This document shows positions 35,596 to 44,831 of a stretch of DNA of 57,661 bases, piece after piece; position 1 is the first letter of the stretch; the number at the start of each line of letters is the position of its first letter. A program made the translations under genes and the position numbers. Origin of the DNA: an uncultured Myxococcales bacterium (GTDB taxonomy: Bacteria; Myxococcota_A; UBA9042); assembly GCA_937910235.1 (NCBI GenBank), contig CALENB010000192.1, positions 1 through 57,661 of the forward strand, read 5' to 3'. The notes under the pieces are model-generated. The model made no database searches. It had not been told where the DNA came from and saw only the letters and a list, made by a program, of their open reading frames with translations.

Positions 35596-36768
35596 ATGGT
35601 GAATCCAAGCTCAGCCCGCAGCCCTGCGCCAAGCGCGAGCCGCCGCGAACTCCTTGTGCGGTGGAGCGTCGGCCTCGCCATCGGCGCGCTATTTACTTGG
35701 TTATCCGCGCGAAATTGGCCGATCGATAAGCTCTTCTCGGGGACGCTGACGCTTGGCGCAGACCGCTCGGGGGCGCACAGCCTCTTGCTCGTCAACGACG
35801 CTGGCGCCGTGAACTGGTCCCTTCGCCTGTGGAATCTGGGCGGCTATCTCGGCTGCCTGTTTGTCATCCACTGGCTGCGCGTCCTGCGCTGGCGGCCCCT
35901 GTTGCTGGCCTTCGCGCCGGCGCCGCTGCGGGTCGTCAACCGCATCGGCGCGGTCGGGTTCATGGCGGTGTTCATGCTGCCGCTGCGGCTCGGCGAGCTG
36001 GTGCGACCGTGGCTCACGCACGACGACACCGGGATCCCGTTCGGCACCGGGCTGTCCACGATCGCGGTGGAGCGTGTCGTCGACGGCCTCATGGTCACGC
36101 TGCTGCTGTTTGCCGTGCTGGTGCAGGTGCCCGACACGCAGCTCGAGCGCTACCCGCAGCTGTTGGTCGGGGCCTATGGCGCGCTGAGTGTCTTCGGGGG
36201 CGCGACGGTGGTCCTGCTCGGCACCCTCGTCGCCCGCGCGTGGACGCTGCGCCTGCTGCGCAGCCTGATCGGCGTCGTCTCGGTAGGGCTGGCCAACAAG
36301 ATCATCGGCCTCGTCACCACCTTCATCGACGGGCTCTCGGTGCTGAAGAGCCCCGTGGCCGTGTTCTCATTCCTCGGCATGACGGTGCTGTACTGGGGCA
36401 TAGTCGGCTTTGGCGTCTGGCTCATGGCCATCGGTTTTGGCTTGGACGTGCCGCTCATCGCCGGCTACACCATGATGTGCTGCCTCGTCGTCGGGATGAT
36501 GATCCCCAACTCGCCCGGCAACGTCGGTTCGTTCTGGTATTTCATGTTGCTACCCGCCGGACTATACGGCGTCGACACCGAGAGCCCGCGCGCGATCGGG
36601 TTCGGTTTGGGCGTGTGGTTCGTGCAGACGGCGCTCGTCTGCCTCGTCGGCGCGTGGGGGCTCTGGGCGCGGGCGCGGGCCCAGCTGGCGGCGAGCGCGC
36701 ATCCCGATGGTCCCGGTCGGGCACATGCCGATGGCGTGGTGCGTGACAGTTCCAGCGCGCATGAGTAG
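35596..36768 (+). CDS. YbhN/lysylphosphatidylglycerol-synthase-type membrane protein
   Basis: A 390-residue polytopic protein of the UPF0104 / LPG synthase transmembrane family. The landmarks are MLPLRLGELVRPWL, ERVVDGLMVTLLL, and near the end PNSPGNVGSFWYFMLLP. No aminoacyl-transferase domain follows, so it is not a full MprF. Such stand-alone proteins are proposed flippases or transporters for lipid-linked substrates. It lies 22 bp after the nucleotide-sugar dehydrogenase, which suggests work on the same glycan or lipid-linked intermediate. The tail after about 365 is hydrophilic. Confidence 0.85.
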   Translation: MVNPSSARSPAPSASRRELLVRWSVGLAIGALFTWLSARNWPIDKLFSGTLTLGADRSGAHSLLLVNDAGAVNWSLRLWNLGGYLGCLFVIHWLRVLRWRPLLLAFAPAPLRVVNRIGAVGFMAVFMLPLRLGELVRPWLTHDDTGIPFGTGLSTIAVERVVDGLMVTLLLFAVLVQVPDTQLERYPQLLVGAYGALSVFGGATVVLLGTLVARAWTLRLLRSLIGVVSVGLANKIIGLVTTFIDGLSVLKSPVAVFSFLGMTVLYWGIVGFGVWLMAIGFGLDVPLIAGYTMMCCLVVGMMIPNSPGNVGSFWYFMLLPAGLYGVDTESPRAIGFGLGVWFVQTALVCLVGAWGLWARARAQLAASAHPDGPGRAHADGVVRDSSSAHE

Positions 36769-36780
36769 CCTCGCACCGCC

Positions 36781-38109
36781 ATGATTCAGGGTTTCCCCAG
36801 ATCTTTCGGTCCCTACGAACTGCTCCGACCGCTGGGTCGCGGCGGGATGGCCGAGGTGTTTCTCGCGCAGGCAAAGACCGCGCGAGGCGACGCTAGGCTC
36901 GTCGCCCTCAAGCGCATGCATGCCGGGGTGAGTGAAGACACCGGCGCGGTCGAGATGCTGGTAGCCGAGGCCCGTCTCGCGATGCGTTTCGACCACGAAA
37001 ACATCGCGTCGAGCTTCGAGCTGGGCTGTCATGACGGCGCCTACTACATCCTCATGGAGTACGTAGACGGCCTGGATCTCGGGGCTGTAGCGCGCTTGGC
37101 GGAGTCGCTGGGCGAGCGGATGACGCCAGCGGCGTGCGCCTTCTCGGCGCTGGGTGTGGCGCGAGCGCTATCACACGCCCACGAGCTGACCGACGACAGC
37201 GGCGCTCATCTTGGCGTCGTCCATCGTGACGTGAGCCCACAGAACATCCTGGTGAATCGTCGCGGCGAACTGAAGCTGATCGATTTCGGCGTGGCCAAGG
37301 TCGCGTCGCGGATCCAGCAGACCATGGCCGGGGTCATTAAGGGCAAGTACGCCTACATGTCGCCCGAGCAGGCCAGCGCCGAGAAGATCGATGGGCGCAG
37401 CGACGTCTTCAGTCTGGGGATCTGCCTACACGAGTGGATCACGGGCGAGCCGTTGTTTCGCGGCCCCAACTTGCTGTCGCCGTTCGCGATCCTGCTCGCC
37501 GTTCGGGAGCAGCCGGTGGCGCGGGTCGACGCGGTCGTGCCAGAGGCGGGCTCTGAGCTGGCCGACATCGTGGCGCGCTGCTTGTCGCGTGATGTCGCAA
37601 AGCGGTTCCCGTCCGCCACAGCGCTCGGCGACGCCCTCGAGGACTGGCTGCGACGCCACGCGGCGGGCTACGGGCCCGAGGCGCTGCGTGACTACGTCAC
37701 GGACCTGTCGATGCGTGCGCCGGGGGGCACCGTGCCGCAGCGCTCTTTGGCGACGCCGCCGATGTCGAAGATGCTGAGCAGCGAGTTCGCGCCGTCAGAG
37801 CTCAGCGTCGTGGCGCGATCGCCGCTAGAGACGGGCCTGCCGCCGACGCGACGGCCAGCCGCACCCGGCCTTGGGCCTCCGTCGCTCGGGCTCGGTGCGA
37901 CCCGCGCACCAGCCCAACCACCGCGCGAAGCGGCGATTGCAGCGGGCCCGCCGCCCTTGACGCCGCTGCCGCCGCCGGCGCAACGACGAGGTCTGCGACG
38001 GCCCAGCCGCCGCACGGTCATGCAGCTGCTCTGGGTGGGATTGGCCGCGCTGGTGTTCTCTGCAGGGTGGTCGATCGTCGCGACGATCAAGCGGCTCGAC
38101 GTCTTCTAG
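36781..38109 (+). CDS. transmembrane Hanks-type Ser/Thr kinase
   Basis: 442 residues. The kinase domain is intact: glycine loop LGRGGMAEV (18-26), Lys 44, catalytic loop HRDVSPQN (148-155), DFG (168-170), and KYAYMSPEQ. HRDVSPQN is a form I associate with myxobacterial kinases. A Pro/Ala-rich juxtamembrane stretch (about 330-405) leads to one membrane helix near 417-434 and a nine-residue tail, so there is almost no outer sensor domain. It starts 12 bp after the membrane protein gene, which ties it to that operon. Substrates are unknown. Confidence 0.92.
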   Translation: MIQGFPRSFGPYELLRPLGRGGMAEVFLAQAKTARGDARLVALKRMHAGVSEDTGAVEMLVAEARLAMRFDHENIASSFELGCHDGAYYILMEYVDGLDLGAVARLAESLGERMTPAACAFSALGVARALSHAHELTDDSGAHLGVVHRDVSPQNILVNRRGELKLIDFGVAKVASRIQQTMAGVIKGKYAYMSPEQASAEKIDGRSDVFSLGICLHEWITGEPLFRGPNLLSPFAILLAVREQPVARVDAVVPEAGSELADIVARCLSRDVAKRFPSATALGDALEDWLRRHAAGYGPEALRDYVTDLSMRAPGGTVPQRSLATPPMSKMLSSEFAPSELSVVARSPLETGLPPTRRPAAPGLGPPSLGLGATRAPAQPPREAAIAAGPPPLTPLPPPAQRRGLRRPSRRTVMQLLWVGLAALVFSAGWSIVATIKRLDVF

Positions 38110-38139
38110 CCCACCACACGGCCCGCTTCGATCAGCTGA

Positions 38140-39555
38140 TCAACTGGGGCGCAGGTCGCCGAGGCGCACCTTCAGCTGCATGGCGCCCACGCGCACCTCA
38201 GCCTCGCCGCGCCTGATCGCCTCCACCACGCCCTGTTTGCCGGCGAAGAGCCCGGCGATCAGCTCGACGTTGGCGCCCACCGCGAGGCCCACGACCTCCG
38301 CTCGCTCGGGGCGAATCTCGTACGGCCGGCCGCCGCCGCCACCCACAGGTCGATCCGGTCCGCGTCCGCGATCTGGGCCACGATCTGGGCCACGGCGTGG
38401 GCCGCGATCTGGGCCGCGATCCGGACCGTGACCTGCGCCACGATCTGGGCCGCGACCTGCGCCACGATCTGGGCCGCGACCTGCGCCACGATCCGGGCCG
38501 CGGCTGTGGTCCGGCTGCGGTCCGCGATCCGCACCGCGTCCTTGATTGGGTCCACGACGCTGGTCGGGTGCCGCGTCAGGGCCGCCGCCGCTCTGCTGGT
38601 TCGCGCCCTGACCAGGGACAGGCCCACGGCCGACGGGCTGAGATGCCGAGGCGCTCGGTGCGTGGCCGTCACCCTGGGGTCGCTCACGGAGCAGCGCCAT
38701 GGCGCGATCACGCATCGCGCGGCGCTCGGCCGCCTCACGCTCGGCTTCCTCATCGCGCGCGGCCACCCCCGTTCCAGCCGCAGCCAGGATGGGACGATTG
38801 GGGCGCGCACGCCACGGAACGGCGGGGCGCGCGGCCTGTTTGGGACGCTCGGGCGCTGGCGCCGCAGCTGCCGTCACGGCGCCGACGGCGGCGCGCGTGT
38901 GGGCGTCATCTGCCGCCTGGACCATCGCGCTGAGCCCGTCGGGATCGCGATCGTCAGACCAGGTTAGCGCCTGCAGGCTCGGCCATAACGCGCGCAGCCA
39001 TGCCGCTACCGCGTCGGTCGCGAGCGCTTCGTCTGCCTCTGCCGCTGCGTGTCCAATTCGCAGCTCAACGCGCCACCCGTCCTCGCCGGCCTCCGCCCAC
39101 GGCGCCGCCACGGCCGCAGCGCCCGCGACCAGGGTTTCTTGCGCCGACGCCAGCAGGCTGAGGTCGAACCGCGCCTCGGGCGGCAGGCTCAACAGCAGCG
39201 CGAGCCCCGTCTCATCCACATGCACGCCGAGGTGTACGTGGCAGCGATCGACGCGCTGCGCTTCGACGGTGTGATCCGCTCGGGTCAGCCGCTCACGCTC
39301 ATCGGACGTGCGGCACCACGCGACGCGTTGGGCGCGCACGACGTGACCGTTGAAGAAGCTCGGATGGTCGTAGCTGCTCCACAGCTCAAAGCCCTCGGTG
39401 TCCACCTCAGCGGACTCCGCGGCACGGCGAAGCAGGTCGAGCAGGCGCATGCGAACACGGCCGCGCTCCAGATTGAAGCGGTTGCTGCGCCACTTTCGTT
39501 CGACGTAGGCGTCGAAATCAGTGGCCAGCCAACCGGTAAAACGTTCGTCGAACAC
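38140..39555 (-). CDS. hypothetical protein with RGPDRG repeats and C-terminal KOW-like domain
   Basis: 471 residues from a GTG with GGGAG eight bases upstream. Residues 1-220 form an unrecognised mixed alpha/beta region (FDERFTGWLATDFDAYVERK). About 230-330 is Ala/Arg-rich, 330-405 is a low-complexity tract of Gly-Pro-Asp-Arg repeats, and the last 45 residues look like a KOW fold (VGANVELIAGLFAGKQGVVE). KOW modules bind RNA, the ribosome or RNA polymerase, and RG-rich tracts bind RNA, so an RNA-related role is a reasonable guess. It lies 17 bp after ilvE on the same strand. Confidence 0.72.
   Translation of the reverse strand: MFDERFTGWLATDFDAYVERKWRSNRFNLERGRVRMRLLDLLRRAAESAEVDTEGFELWSSYDHPSFFNGHVVRAQRVAWCRTSDERERLTRADHTVEAQRVDRCHVHLGVHVDETGLALLLSLPPEARFDLSLLASAQETLVAGAAAVAAPWAEAGEDGWRVELRIGHAAAEADEALATDAVAAWLRALWPSLQALTWSDDRDPDGLSAMVQAADDAHTRAAVGAVTAAAAPAPERPKQAARPAVPWRARPNRPILAAAGTGVAARDEEAEREAAERRAMRDRAMALLRERPQGDGHAPSASASQPVGRGPVPGQGANQQSGGGPDAAPDQRRGPNQGRGADRGPQPDHSRGPDRGAGRGPDRGAGRGPDRGAGHGPDRGPDRGPRRGPDRGPDRGRGPDRPVGGGGGRPYEIRPERAEVVGLAVGANVELIAGLFAGKQGVVEAIRRGEAEVRVGAMQLKVRLGDLRPS
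38430..38501 (-). repeat. 24-bp tandem repeat inside the KOW protein gene
   Basis: Three head-to-tail copies (38430, 38454, 38478; the last with one substitution) encode eight-residue units of the GPDRGAGR type. Shorter degenerate 12-bp copies continue toward 38360. Being in frame, the repeat can change length without breaking the gene. Confidence 0.85.
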
Positions 39556-39572
39556 GGCCGTTGCTCCCGACG

Positions 39573-40508
39573 CTACAGGTCAAAGTAGGTGAGCCACGCA
39601 GCATGCGCGTCGCTGCGACCCTTGACGACATCAAAGTAGAGCGACTGCAGCCGCTCCGTGATCGGACCGCGTGCGCCCGCGCCGATCGCGCGACGATCCA
39701 CGCTGCGAACCGGCGTGACCTCGGCGGCCGTGCCCGTCATGAAGACCTCGTCGGCGAGGTACAGCTCGTCGCGCGCAAAAACCCGCTCAACGGCCGGGAT
39801 TCCAAGCTGTGAGGCGAGCTCGAGGATCGTAGCGCGCGTGATGCCGGCCAGAATGTTGAGCCCAAGCGGCGGCGTGATCAGGACGCCGTCCTTGACGATG
39901 AAGAGGTTCTCGCCCGAAGCCTCCGTCACCAAACCGTTCTCGTTGAGCAAGATGGCCTCGCCAAAGCCGTTGCTGAGGGCTTCGCGCTTGGCGAGGATGG
40001 AGTTGATGTACTGGCCGGTGAGCTTGGCTTTGGACAGCGTGCCGGCGTGCCCAGGGCGCTGGTACGACGAGATGCAGGCGTCGATGCCTTTGGCGAGCCC
40101 GTCGTCGCCGAGGTAGGCCCCCCAACGCCAGGCCGCGATCATCGTGTGAGTTGGATTGGTCGTCGCGCCGATGCCCATCGTGCCTTCGCCCAAATAGATC
40201 ACCGGGCGTAGGTACCCGCCGGCTAGCTTGTTTGCCTTCAAGGTCGCGACGCAGGCTTCGACGACGGCCGCGCGCGTGAGTCCGATGTCTTTGGCGGTGA
40301 TGGTGATCAGATGGCAGCTGCCGAACAGACGGTCGATGTGCTCCTGCAACCGAAAGACAGCGCCGACGCCAGGCTTGATTTCGTAGCTACGGATCCCCTC
40401 AAACGCGCCGAGCCCATAGTGGAAAGTGTGGGTCAGGTGAGACAGGCGAGCGCGATCGGCGACGACCATCTCTCCGTTCAGCCAGACCATCGTCTCGGGG
40501 TTCGACAT
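39573..40508 (-). CDS. ilvE: branched-chain amino acid aminotransferase
   Basis: A PLP fold-type IV transaminase of 311 residues that interconverts Leu, Ile and Val with their 2-oxo acids using 2-oxoglutarate. The landmarks are FHYGLGAFEGIRSY near the N-terminus, the lysine region SKAKLTGQYINS (Lys about 162), EASGENLFIV, and GTAAEVTPVRSVD. The ATG at 40508 has GGAGG six bases upstream; the longer frame adds an unrelated 26 residues. It diverges from glmU across 164 bp and is followed closely by the KOW protein gene. Confidence 0.95.
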   Translation of the reverse strand: MSNPETMVWLNGEMVVADRARLSHLTHTFHYGLGAFEGIRSYEIKPGVGAVFRLQEHIDRLFGSCHLITITAKDIGLTRAAVVEACVATLKANKLAGGYLRPVIYLGEGTMGIGATTNPTHTMIAAWRWGAYLGDDGLAKGIDACISSYQRPGHAGTLSKAKLTGQYINSILAKREALSNGFGEAILLNENGLVTEASGENLFIVKDGVLITPPLGLNILAGITRATILELASQLGIPAVERVFARDELYLADEVFMTGTAAEVTPVRSVDRRAIGAGARGPITERLQSLYFDVVKGRSDAHAAWLTYFDL

Positions 40509-40672
40509 AGAGTCCTCCAGTGGGTTCGCGAGGGCAGCCTCGACGCAAAGCGGCGGGAGCATAGCCACGGGCACTCGTCGCGGCAACGACTAGGCGGCGG
40601 ACGGCGCGCGGCGACGACGAATGTGGCGCAACTGCGAGCTTCGCGGTACACCAACCGCCGCCGGAGGTTTCC

Positions 40673-42115
40673 ATGGCCAAGCAACGTCGCGCCGTCGTCA
40701 TTCTCGCAGCGGGACAGGGTTCCCGCATGAAGAGCAGCACCCCGAAGGTGCTGCACGAGGTGCTCGGCAGTCCGATGATCGCGCACGTCCTGAAGGCAAC
40801 GACCGCGCTCGCGCCGGAGCGAATCGTCGTCATCACGGGCCATGGCCGCGCCGCTGTCGACGACTGGGTCGCGCAGTGGGCGATCGAGAACGCCGCGCTG
40901 CTGGGCAGCTGTGCCGTGTCGTGCATCGAACAGGTCGCGCCGCGCGGGACCGGCCACGCCGTGCAGTTCGCGCTGCCGACGCTGGCCGAGGTCGACGAGG
41001 CCCTCATCCTCTATGGCGACGTGCCGCTGCTCCGTGTGCAAACGCTGGAGGCCCTGCTCGCAGCCCGGAAAACTGGGGCCATCAGCCTGTTGGCCGGCAA
41101 TCTGAGCGATCCCTCCGGATACGGCCGGGTGTTGCTCGACGCCGAGGGTCGGGTCGCGCGGATCGTGGAACACGCCGACGCCACGGCTGCCGAGCGTGAT
41201 GTGCAGCTGGTCAACGCTGGGATGATGGCGGTGGACGCAGCCTTCCTGCGTGGGGCGCTCGGCCGCCTCGACGACAACAACGCCCAGGGTGAGCTGTACC
41301 TAACGGATTTGCTTGAGATCGCGACGCAGGACGGCCTCCCTGGGGCGGTCCACATCGCCAGCGACACCGCCGAGCTGCAGGGCGTCAACACCCGCGCACA
41401 GTGCGCCGAGGCGACCGATACGCTGCGTCGCCGAGTCATCGAAGCGCATATGGCCGCCGGCGTCGCGATCGAGCGGCCTGAGCTGACCTGGATCGAGTCT
41501 GACGTCGCGATCGGGCAAGACAGCATCATCCGTGGCGGCGTCGAGCTCCGTGGCCGGACGACGCTCGGTGCGTTCGTGGAGGTCGATCGGGGCTGCGTCT
41601 TGCGGGACACGGTGGTCGGCGATCGCGTCCATCTCAAGCCGTACACGGTGGCTGAAGGGGCGCTCATCGGCGACGCGACGGCCGTCGGCCCGTTCGCGCA
41701 CCTCCGGCTCGGCACCGATCTGCGGGCCGGGGTGAAGGTGGGCAACTTCGTTGAGACGAAGAAGGCGCTGCTACACGACGGCGCCAAAGCGAGCCACCTC
41801 AGCTACTTGGGCGACTGCGAGATCGGCGCCGGCAGCAACATCGGCGCCGGTACGATCACCTGTAATTATGACGGCGTGAACAAACACCGCACCGTCCTCG
41901 GCGCGGGTGTCTTCATCGGCAGCGACTCGCAGCTAGTCGCGCCCGTCACGCTCGGCGACGGCGCCTACGTCGGGGCGGGCACCACCGTCGTCAAGGACGT
42001 GCCTGCCGGGGCGTTGGCGGTCGCCCGAGCGCCGCAACGTAACATCGAGGGCTGGGTCGCCCACAAGAAGGCACGCCAAGCGGCGGTCCTGGCGGCGCGG
42101 GTCGATTCGAAATAA
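40673..42115 (+). CDS. glmU: bifunctional GlcN-1-P acetyltransferase / GlcNAc-1-P uridyltransferase
   Basis: Makes UDP-GlcNAc, the peptidoglycan and LPS precursor. The N-terminal pyrophosphorylase has LAAGQGSRMKSSTPKVLH and LYGDVPLL. The C-terminal left-handed beta-helix has hexapeptide repeats, with the acetyl-CoA and GlcN-1-P site around GNFVETKKA, SHLSYLGDCEIG and GAGTITCNYDG. 480 residues, slightly longer than the usual 456. GGAGG lies five bases before the ATG. It is followed by glmS, which supplies glucosamine-6-P; glmM is not in the window. Confidence 0.96.
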   Translation: MAKQRRAVVILAAGQGSRMKSSTPKVLHEVLGSPMIAHVLKATTALAPERIVVITGHGRAAVDDWVAQWAIENAALLGSCAVSCIEQVAPRGTGHAVQFALPTLAEVDEALILYGDVPLLRVQTLEALLAARKTGAISLLAGNLSDPSGYGRVLLDAEGRVARIVEHADATAAERDVQLVNAGMMAVDAAFLRGALGRLDDNNAQGELYLTDLLEIATQDGLPGAVHIASDTAELQGVNTRAQCAEATDTLRRRVIEAHMAAGVAIERPELTWIESDVAIGQDSIIRGGVELRGRTTLGAFVEVDRGCVLRDTVVGDRVHLKPYTVAEGALIGDATAVGPFAHLRLGTDLRAGVKVGNFVETKKALLHDGAKASHLSYLGDCEIGAGSNIGAGTITCNYDGVNKHRTVLGAGVFIGSDSQLVAPVTLGDGAYVGAGTTVVKDVPAGALAVARAPQRNIEGWVAHKKARQAAVLAARVDSK

Positions 42116-42194
42116 ACGTTCTTGCCGCAGAAAACCACTAAGCTGACTGGGAATCCAAATGCCGCCGCCGCGCTGGCAGCGAACGGAGTGTTGT

Positions 42195-44024
42195 ATGTGT
42201 GGAATCATTGGCTATGTCGGTCACCAAGAGGCCTCTGCCGTCATCGTTGAGGGCTTGCGCCGGCTGGAGTACCGCGGCTACGACTCCGCGGGTGTCGCCA
42301 TCTTGAACGGCGGGATCCACTTGCGTCGCGCCGTCGGCAAGCTCATCAACCTCGCCGACAGCCTCGCCGCGCTGCCCTTGAACGGGTCGGTCGGGGTGGG
42401 GCACACGCGCTGGGCCACGCACGGTCGGCCCACAGAGCCCAACGCTCACCCCCACGTGGTCGGTCGCATCGCGGTGGTCCACAACGGCATCATCGAAAAT
42501 CACCACCAGCTGCGCGCCCGCCTGGTGGCGGATGGTCACGTGTTTTCGTCGGAGACAGACACGGAGATCTTTAGCCATCTCATCAACGCAGGCGTGAGCA
42601 AGGGGTTGAGTCTTGAGGACGCCGTCTGCGCGGCGACGAAGGATGTCAGCGGCGCCTACGCGATCGCCGTGCTCGACGTCGACCATCCAGAGTGTGTGGT
42701 GGTCGCCAAGCAGCAGAGCCCCCTGATTCTGGGCGTCGGCGCAGGCGAGACGTTCTGCGCGTCGGACATCCCGGCGATTCTGATGCACACGCGCGACGTG
42801 ATCTTCATGGAGGATGGCGACATGGCGATCCTCACCCGCGACGGCTACGAGCTGAGGCGCTTCGAGACCGGCATCAAGGTTGAGCGAGCGGTGACACGGA
42901 TCGAGTGGAGCGCGGTCGCCGCCGAGAAAGATGGCTACGAACACTTCATGCTCAAGGAGATCCACGAGCAGCCGCGCGCGATCACCGACACGATCCGAGG
43001 TCGCATCAGCATGGCCGACGGCGACGTGTATTCGGAGGGCATGGAGATCACGCGTGAAGATCTCGCCAATCTGCGCCGAATCGTGATCATCGCCTGTGGT
43101 ACGAGTTGGCACGCGGCGCTCATCGGCAAGCAGTACATCGAAGAGGCGACCCGCATCCCCGTTGAGGTCGATCTGGCGAGCGAGTTCCGCTACCGCAACC
43201 CCATCGTCGACTCACGCACCCTGGTCATCGCGGTCTCGCAGTCTGGCGAGACCGCGGACACCCTCGCCGCGCTCAAGGAATCGCAGCGACGTGGCGCCCG
43301 CGCGGCGGCCGTCGTCAACGTCATCGGCTCATCCATCGCCAGGGCTGCGGGCAACGTGCTGTACACCCACGCGGGGCCGGAGATCGGGGTCGCGAGCACC
43401 AAGGCGTTCACGACACAGATGGCGGCGCTCTACCTCATCGCGGTGCGTTTTGGCCGCATTCTGGGCACGCTCAACGCCGATCAAGGCCGCGCGCTGTTGA
43501 CGGATTTACTGGCCGTGCCCGGTGATGTCGCGCGCGCCATCGAGCTGAGCGGCGCCGCCCGAGACATCGCCAAGACCTACGTCGGCGCGACGAGCGCGCT
43601 GTATCTCGGCCGCGGCCTGCTGCACCCGATCGCGCTGGAGGGGGCGCTCAAGCTCAAGGAGATTAGCTACATTCACGCAGAGGGATACGCGGCCGGCGAG
43701 ATGAAACACGGCCCGATCGCCCTGGTAGACGAGTTCACTCCGACCATCATCGCGGCGCCGCGGGGCCCGACCTACGAGAAGACGTGCTCCAACCTACAAG
43801 AGGTCGCGGCGCGCGGTGGGGCGGTGATCGCGATCGGCGATGAGGACGACGATGAGCTGCGCAGCATGGCGGACGCGTATCTGCCCGTGCCCCGATCGAC
43901 GCCGTGGACGGCGCCGTTCGTCTCGGTCATCCCGATGCAGCTGTTGGCCTATCACCTCGCCGATCTCAAGGGCACGGACATCGACCAACCGCGCAACTTG
44001 GCGAAGAGCGTGACGGTCGAGTGA
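42195..44024 (+). CDS. glmS: glutamine--fructose-6-phosphate aminotransferase (isomerizing)
   Basis: Converts fructose-6-P and glutamine to glucosamine-6-P. The true start is the ATG at 42195 (GGAG upstream), which places Cys right after Met (MCGIIGYVG); Met removal exposes the N-terminal nucleophile. The glutaminase domain (about 1-220, with GHTRWATHG) is followed by two SIS domains (SQSGETADTLAALKESQRRG; ASTKAFTTQ) and the C-terminal loop ending in NLAKSVTVE. The length, 609, is standard. The 79-bp gap from glmU shows no obvious glmS ribozyme core. Confidence 0.96.
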   Translation: MCGIIGYVGHQEASAVIVEGLRRLEYRGYDSAGVAILNGGIHLRRAVGKLINLADSLAALPLNGSVGVGHTRWATHGRPTEPNAHPHVVGRIAVVHNGIIENHHQLRARLVADGHVFSSETDTEIFSHLINAGVSKGLSLEDAVCAATKDVSGAYAIAVLDVDHPECVVVAKQQSPLILGVGAGETFCASDIPAILMHTRDVIFMEDGDMAILTRDGYELRRFETGIKVERAVTRIEWSAVAAEKDGYEHFMLKEIHEQPRAITDTIRGRISMADGDVYSEGMEITREDLANLRRIVIIACGTSWHAALIGKQYIEEATRIPVEVDLASEFRYRNPIVDSRTLVIAVSQSGETADTLAALKESQRRGARAAAVVNVIGSSIARAAGNVLYTHAGPEIGVASTKAFTTQMAALYLIAVRFGRILGTLNADQGRALLTDLLAVPGDVARAIELSGAARDIAKTYVGATSALYLGRGLLHPIALEGALKLKEISYIHAEGYAAGEMKHGPIALVDEFTPTIIAAPRGPTYEKTCSNLQEVAARGGAVIAIGDEDDDELRSMADAYLPVPRSTPWTAPFVSVIPMQLLAYHLADLKGTDIDQPRNLAKSVTVE

Positions 44025-44027
44025 CGC

Positions 44028-44831
44028 TCAGTAGTCGTCCAGATCGTCCCGGCCATCGTGGCCCTCACGCCCTCGGCGGGCCTCGTTGACGACATCAGCA
44101 GCGGCGTCGGCGGCGACTTCGGCGGCGGCCCGAACAGTCGTCGCGGCCGCGTCGGCGACCCGCTCCACCAAACTCGTCAGGCTGCGCCGGCCGAGTCGAT
44201 GCCTGAGCCGCTTCTCGGGCTCCTCGGGCGCGCCTTCACCGGCGACGCTCCGCTCACGCCCTTCTGCGCCGCCACCGCGTACGCCCGGGCTGCTCGACCG
44301 GAGATCGGCGCCGCCCGCTTCTGCGTGCGGGTCGGCATCCTCGCCCAGGCCGGCGTCGCTGGTCGCGCCAAGATCGGCCTCAGCGTCCTCCGCGTCCTCC
44401 TCCGTCGCGCGCCAGTACCAGGGTTTCTTGCGCGGCTCGACCTTGACCTTCGGCTTCGCGCCACCCCGCACATTGGCGCGGAGCGTGCCGTCCTCATTCG
44501 GGATGAACCGCACCTCGAGACGGATCTCGAACGACACGGCGGTGAGGATTTTTGCGAGCTCTTCGCCGACGTCGAGATGATCAAGGAACGTCCGCAGCTC
44601 ACGGCCGACCAACGCCATCGCTTCGGTCTTAGTCGCGTCGACCTGTTCCATCGTGCTCGCGATCAGCTCTTTCGGCACCGCGGCGGCGACCACGGCGCGC
44701 AGGCCCTCTTCCGACGTGATCAGGCGCGTCAGGCGGGCCGCGATGTTCTGGCGTAGCTTGTCGTGTGTCGGATCGACGCCGTGGCTTGAGGGCGCACCGG
44801 CATGGGGTTCAAACGTCTCGTCGGTCGACAT
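44028..44831 (-). CDS. hypothetical protein, Ala/Glu-rich
   Basis: 267 residues from an ATG with GGAGGG six bases upstream; the frame is open further but unlikely to be coding. Residues 20-110 are helical (TRLITSEEGLRAVVAAAVPK, then a segment with RTFLDHLDVGEELAKIL), followed by strands (SFEIRLEVRFIP) and a charged, disordered middle. The C-terminus is an amphipathic Ala-rich helix (TTVRAAAEVAADAAADVV). I do not recognise the family. It converges on glmS with a three-base gap and diverges from the spike gene. Confidence 0.7.
   Translation of the reverse strand: MSTDETFEPHAGAPSSHGVDPTHDKLRQNIAARLTRLITSEEGLRAVVAAAVPKELIASTMEQVDATKTEAMALVGRELRTFLDHLDVGEELAKILTAVSFEIRLEVRFIPNEDGTLRANVRGGAKPKVKVEPRKKPWYWRATEEDAEDAEADLGATSDAGLGEDADPHAEAGGADLRSSSPGVRGGGAEGRERSVAGEGAPEEPEKRLRHRLGRRSLTSLVERVADAAATTVRAAAEVAADAAADVVNEARRGREGHDGRDDLDDY

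Noticed and set aside
42116-42194. glmS ribozyme upstream of glmS
   Set aside because: The 79-bp gap is too short and lacks the recognisable conserved core.
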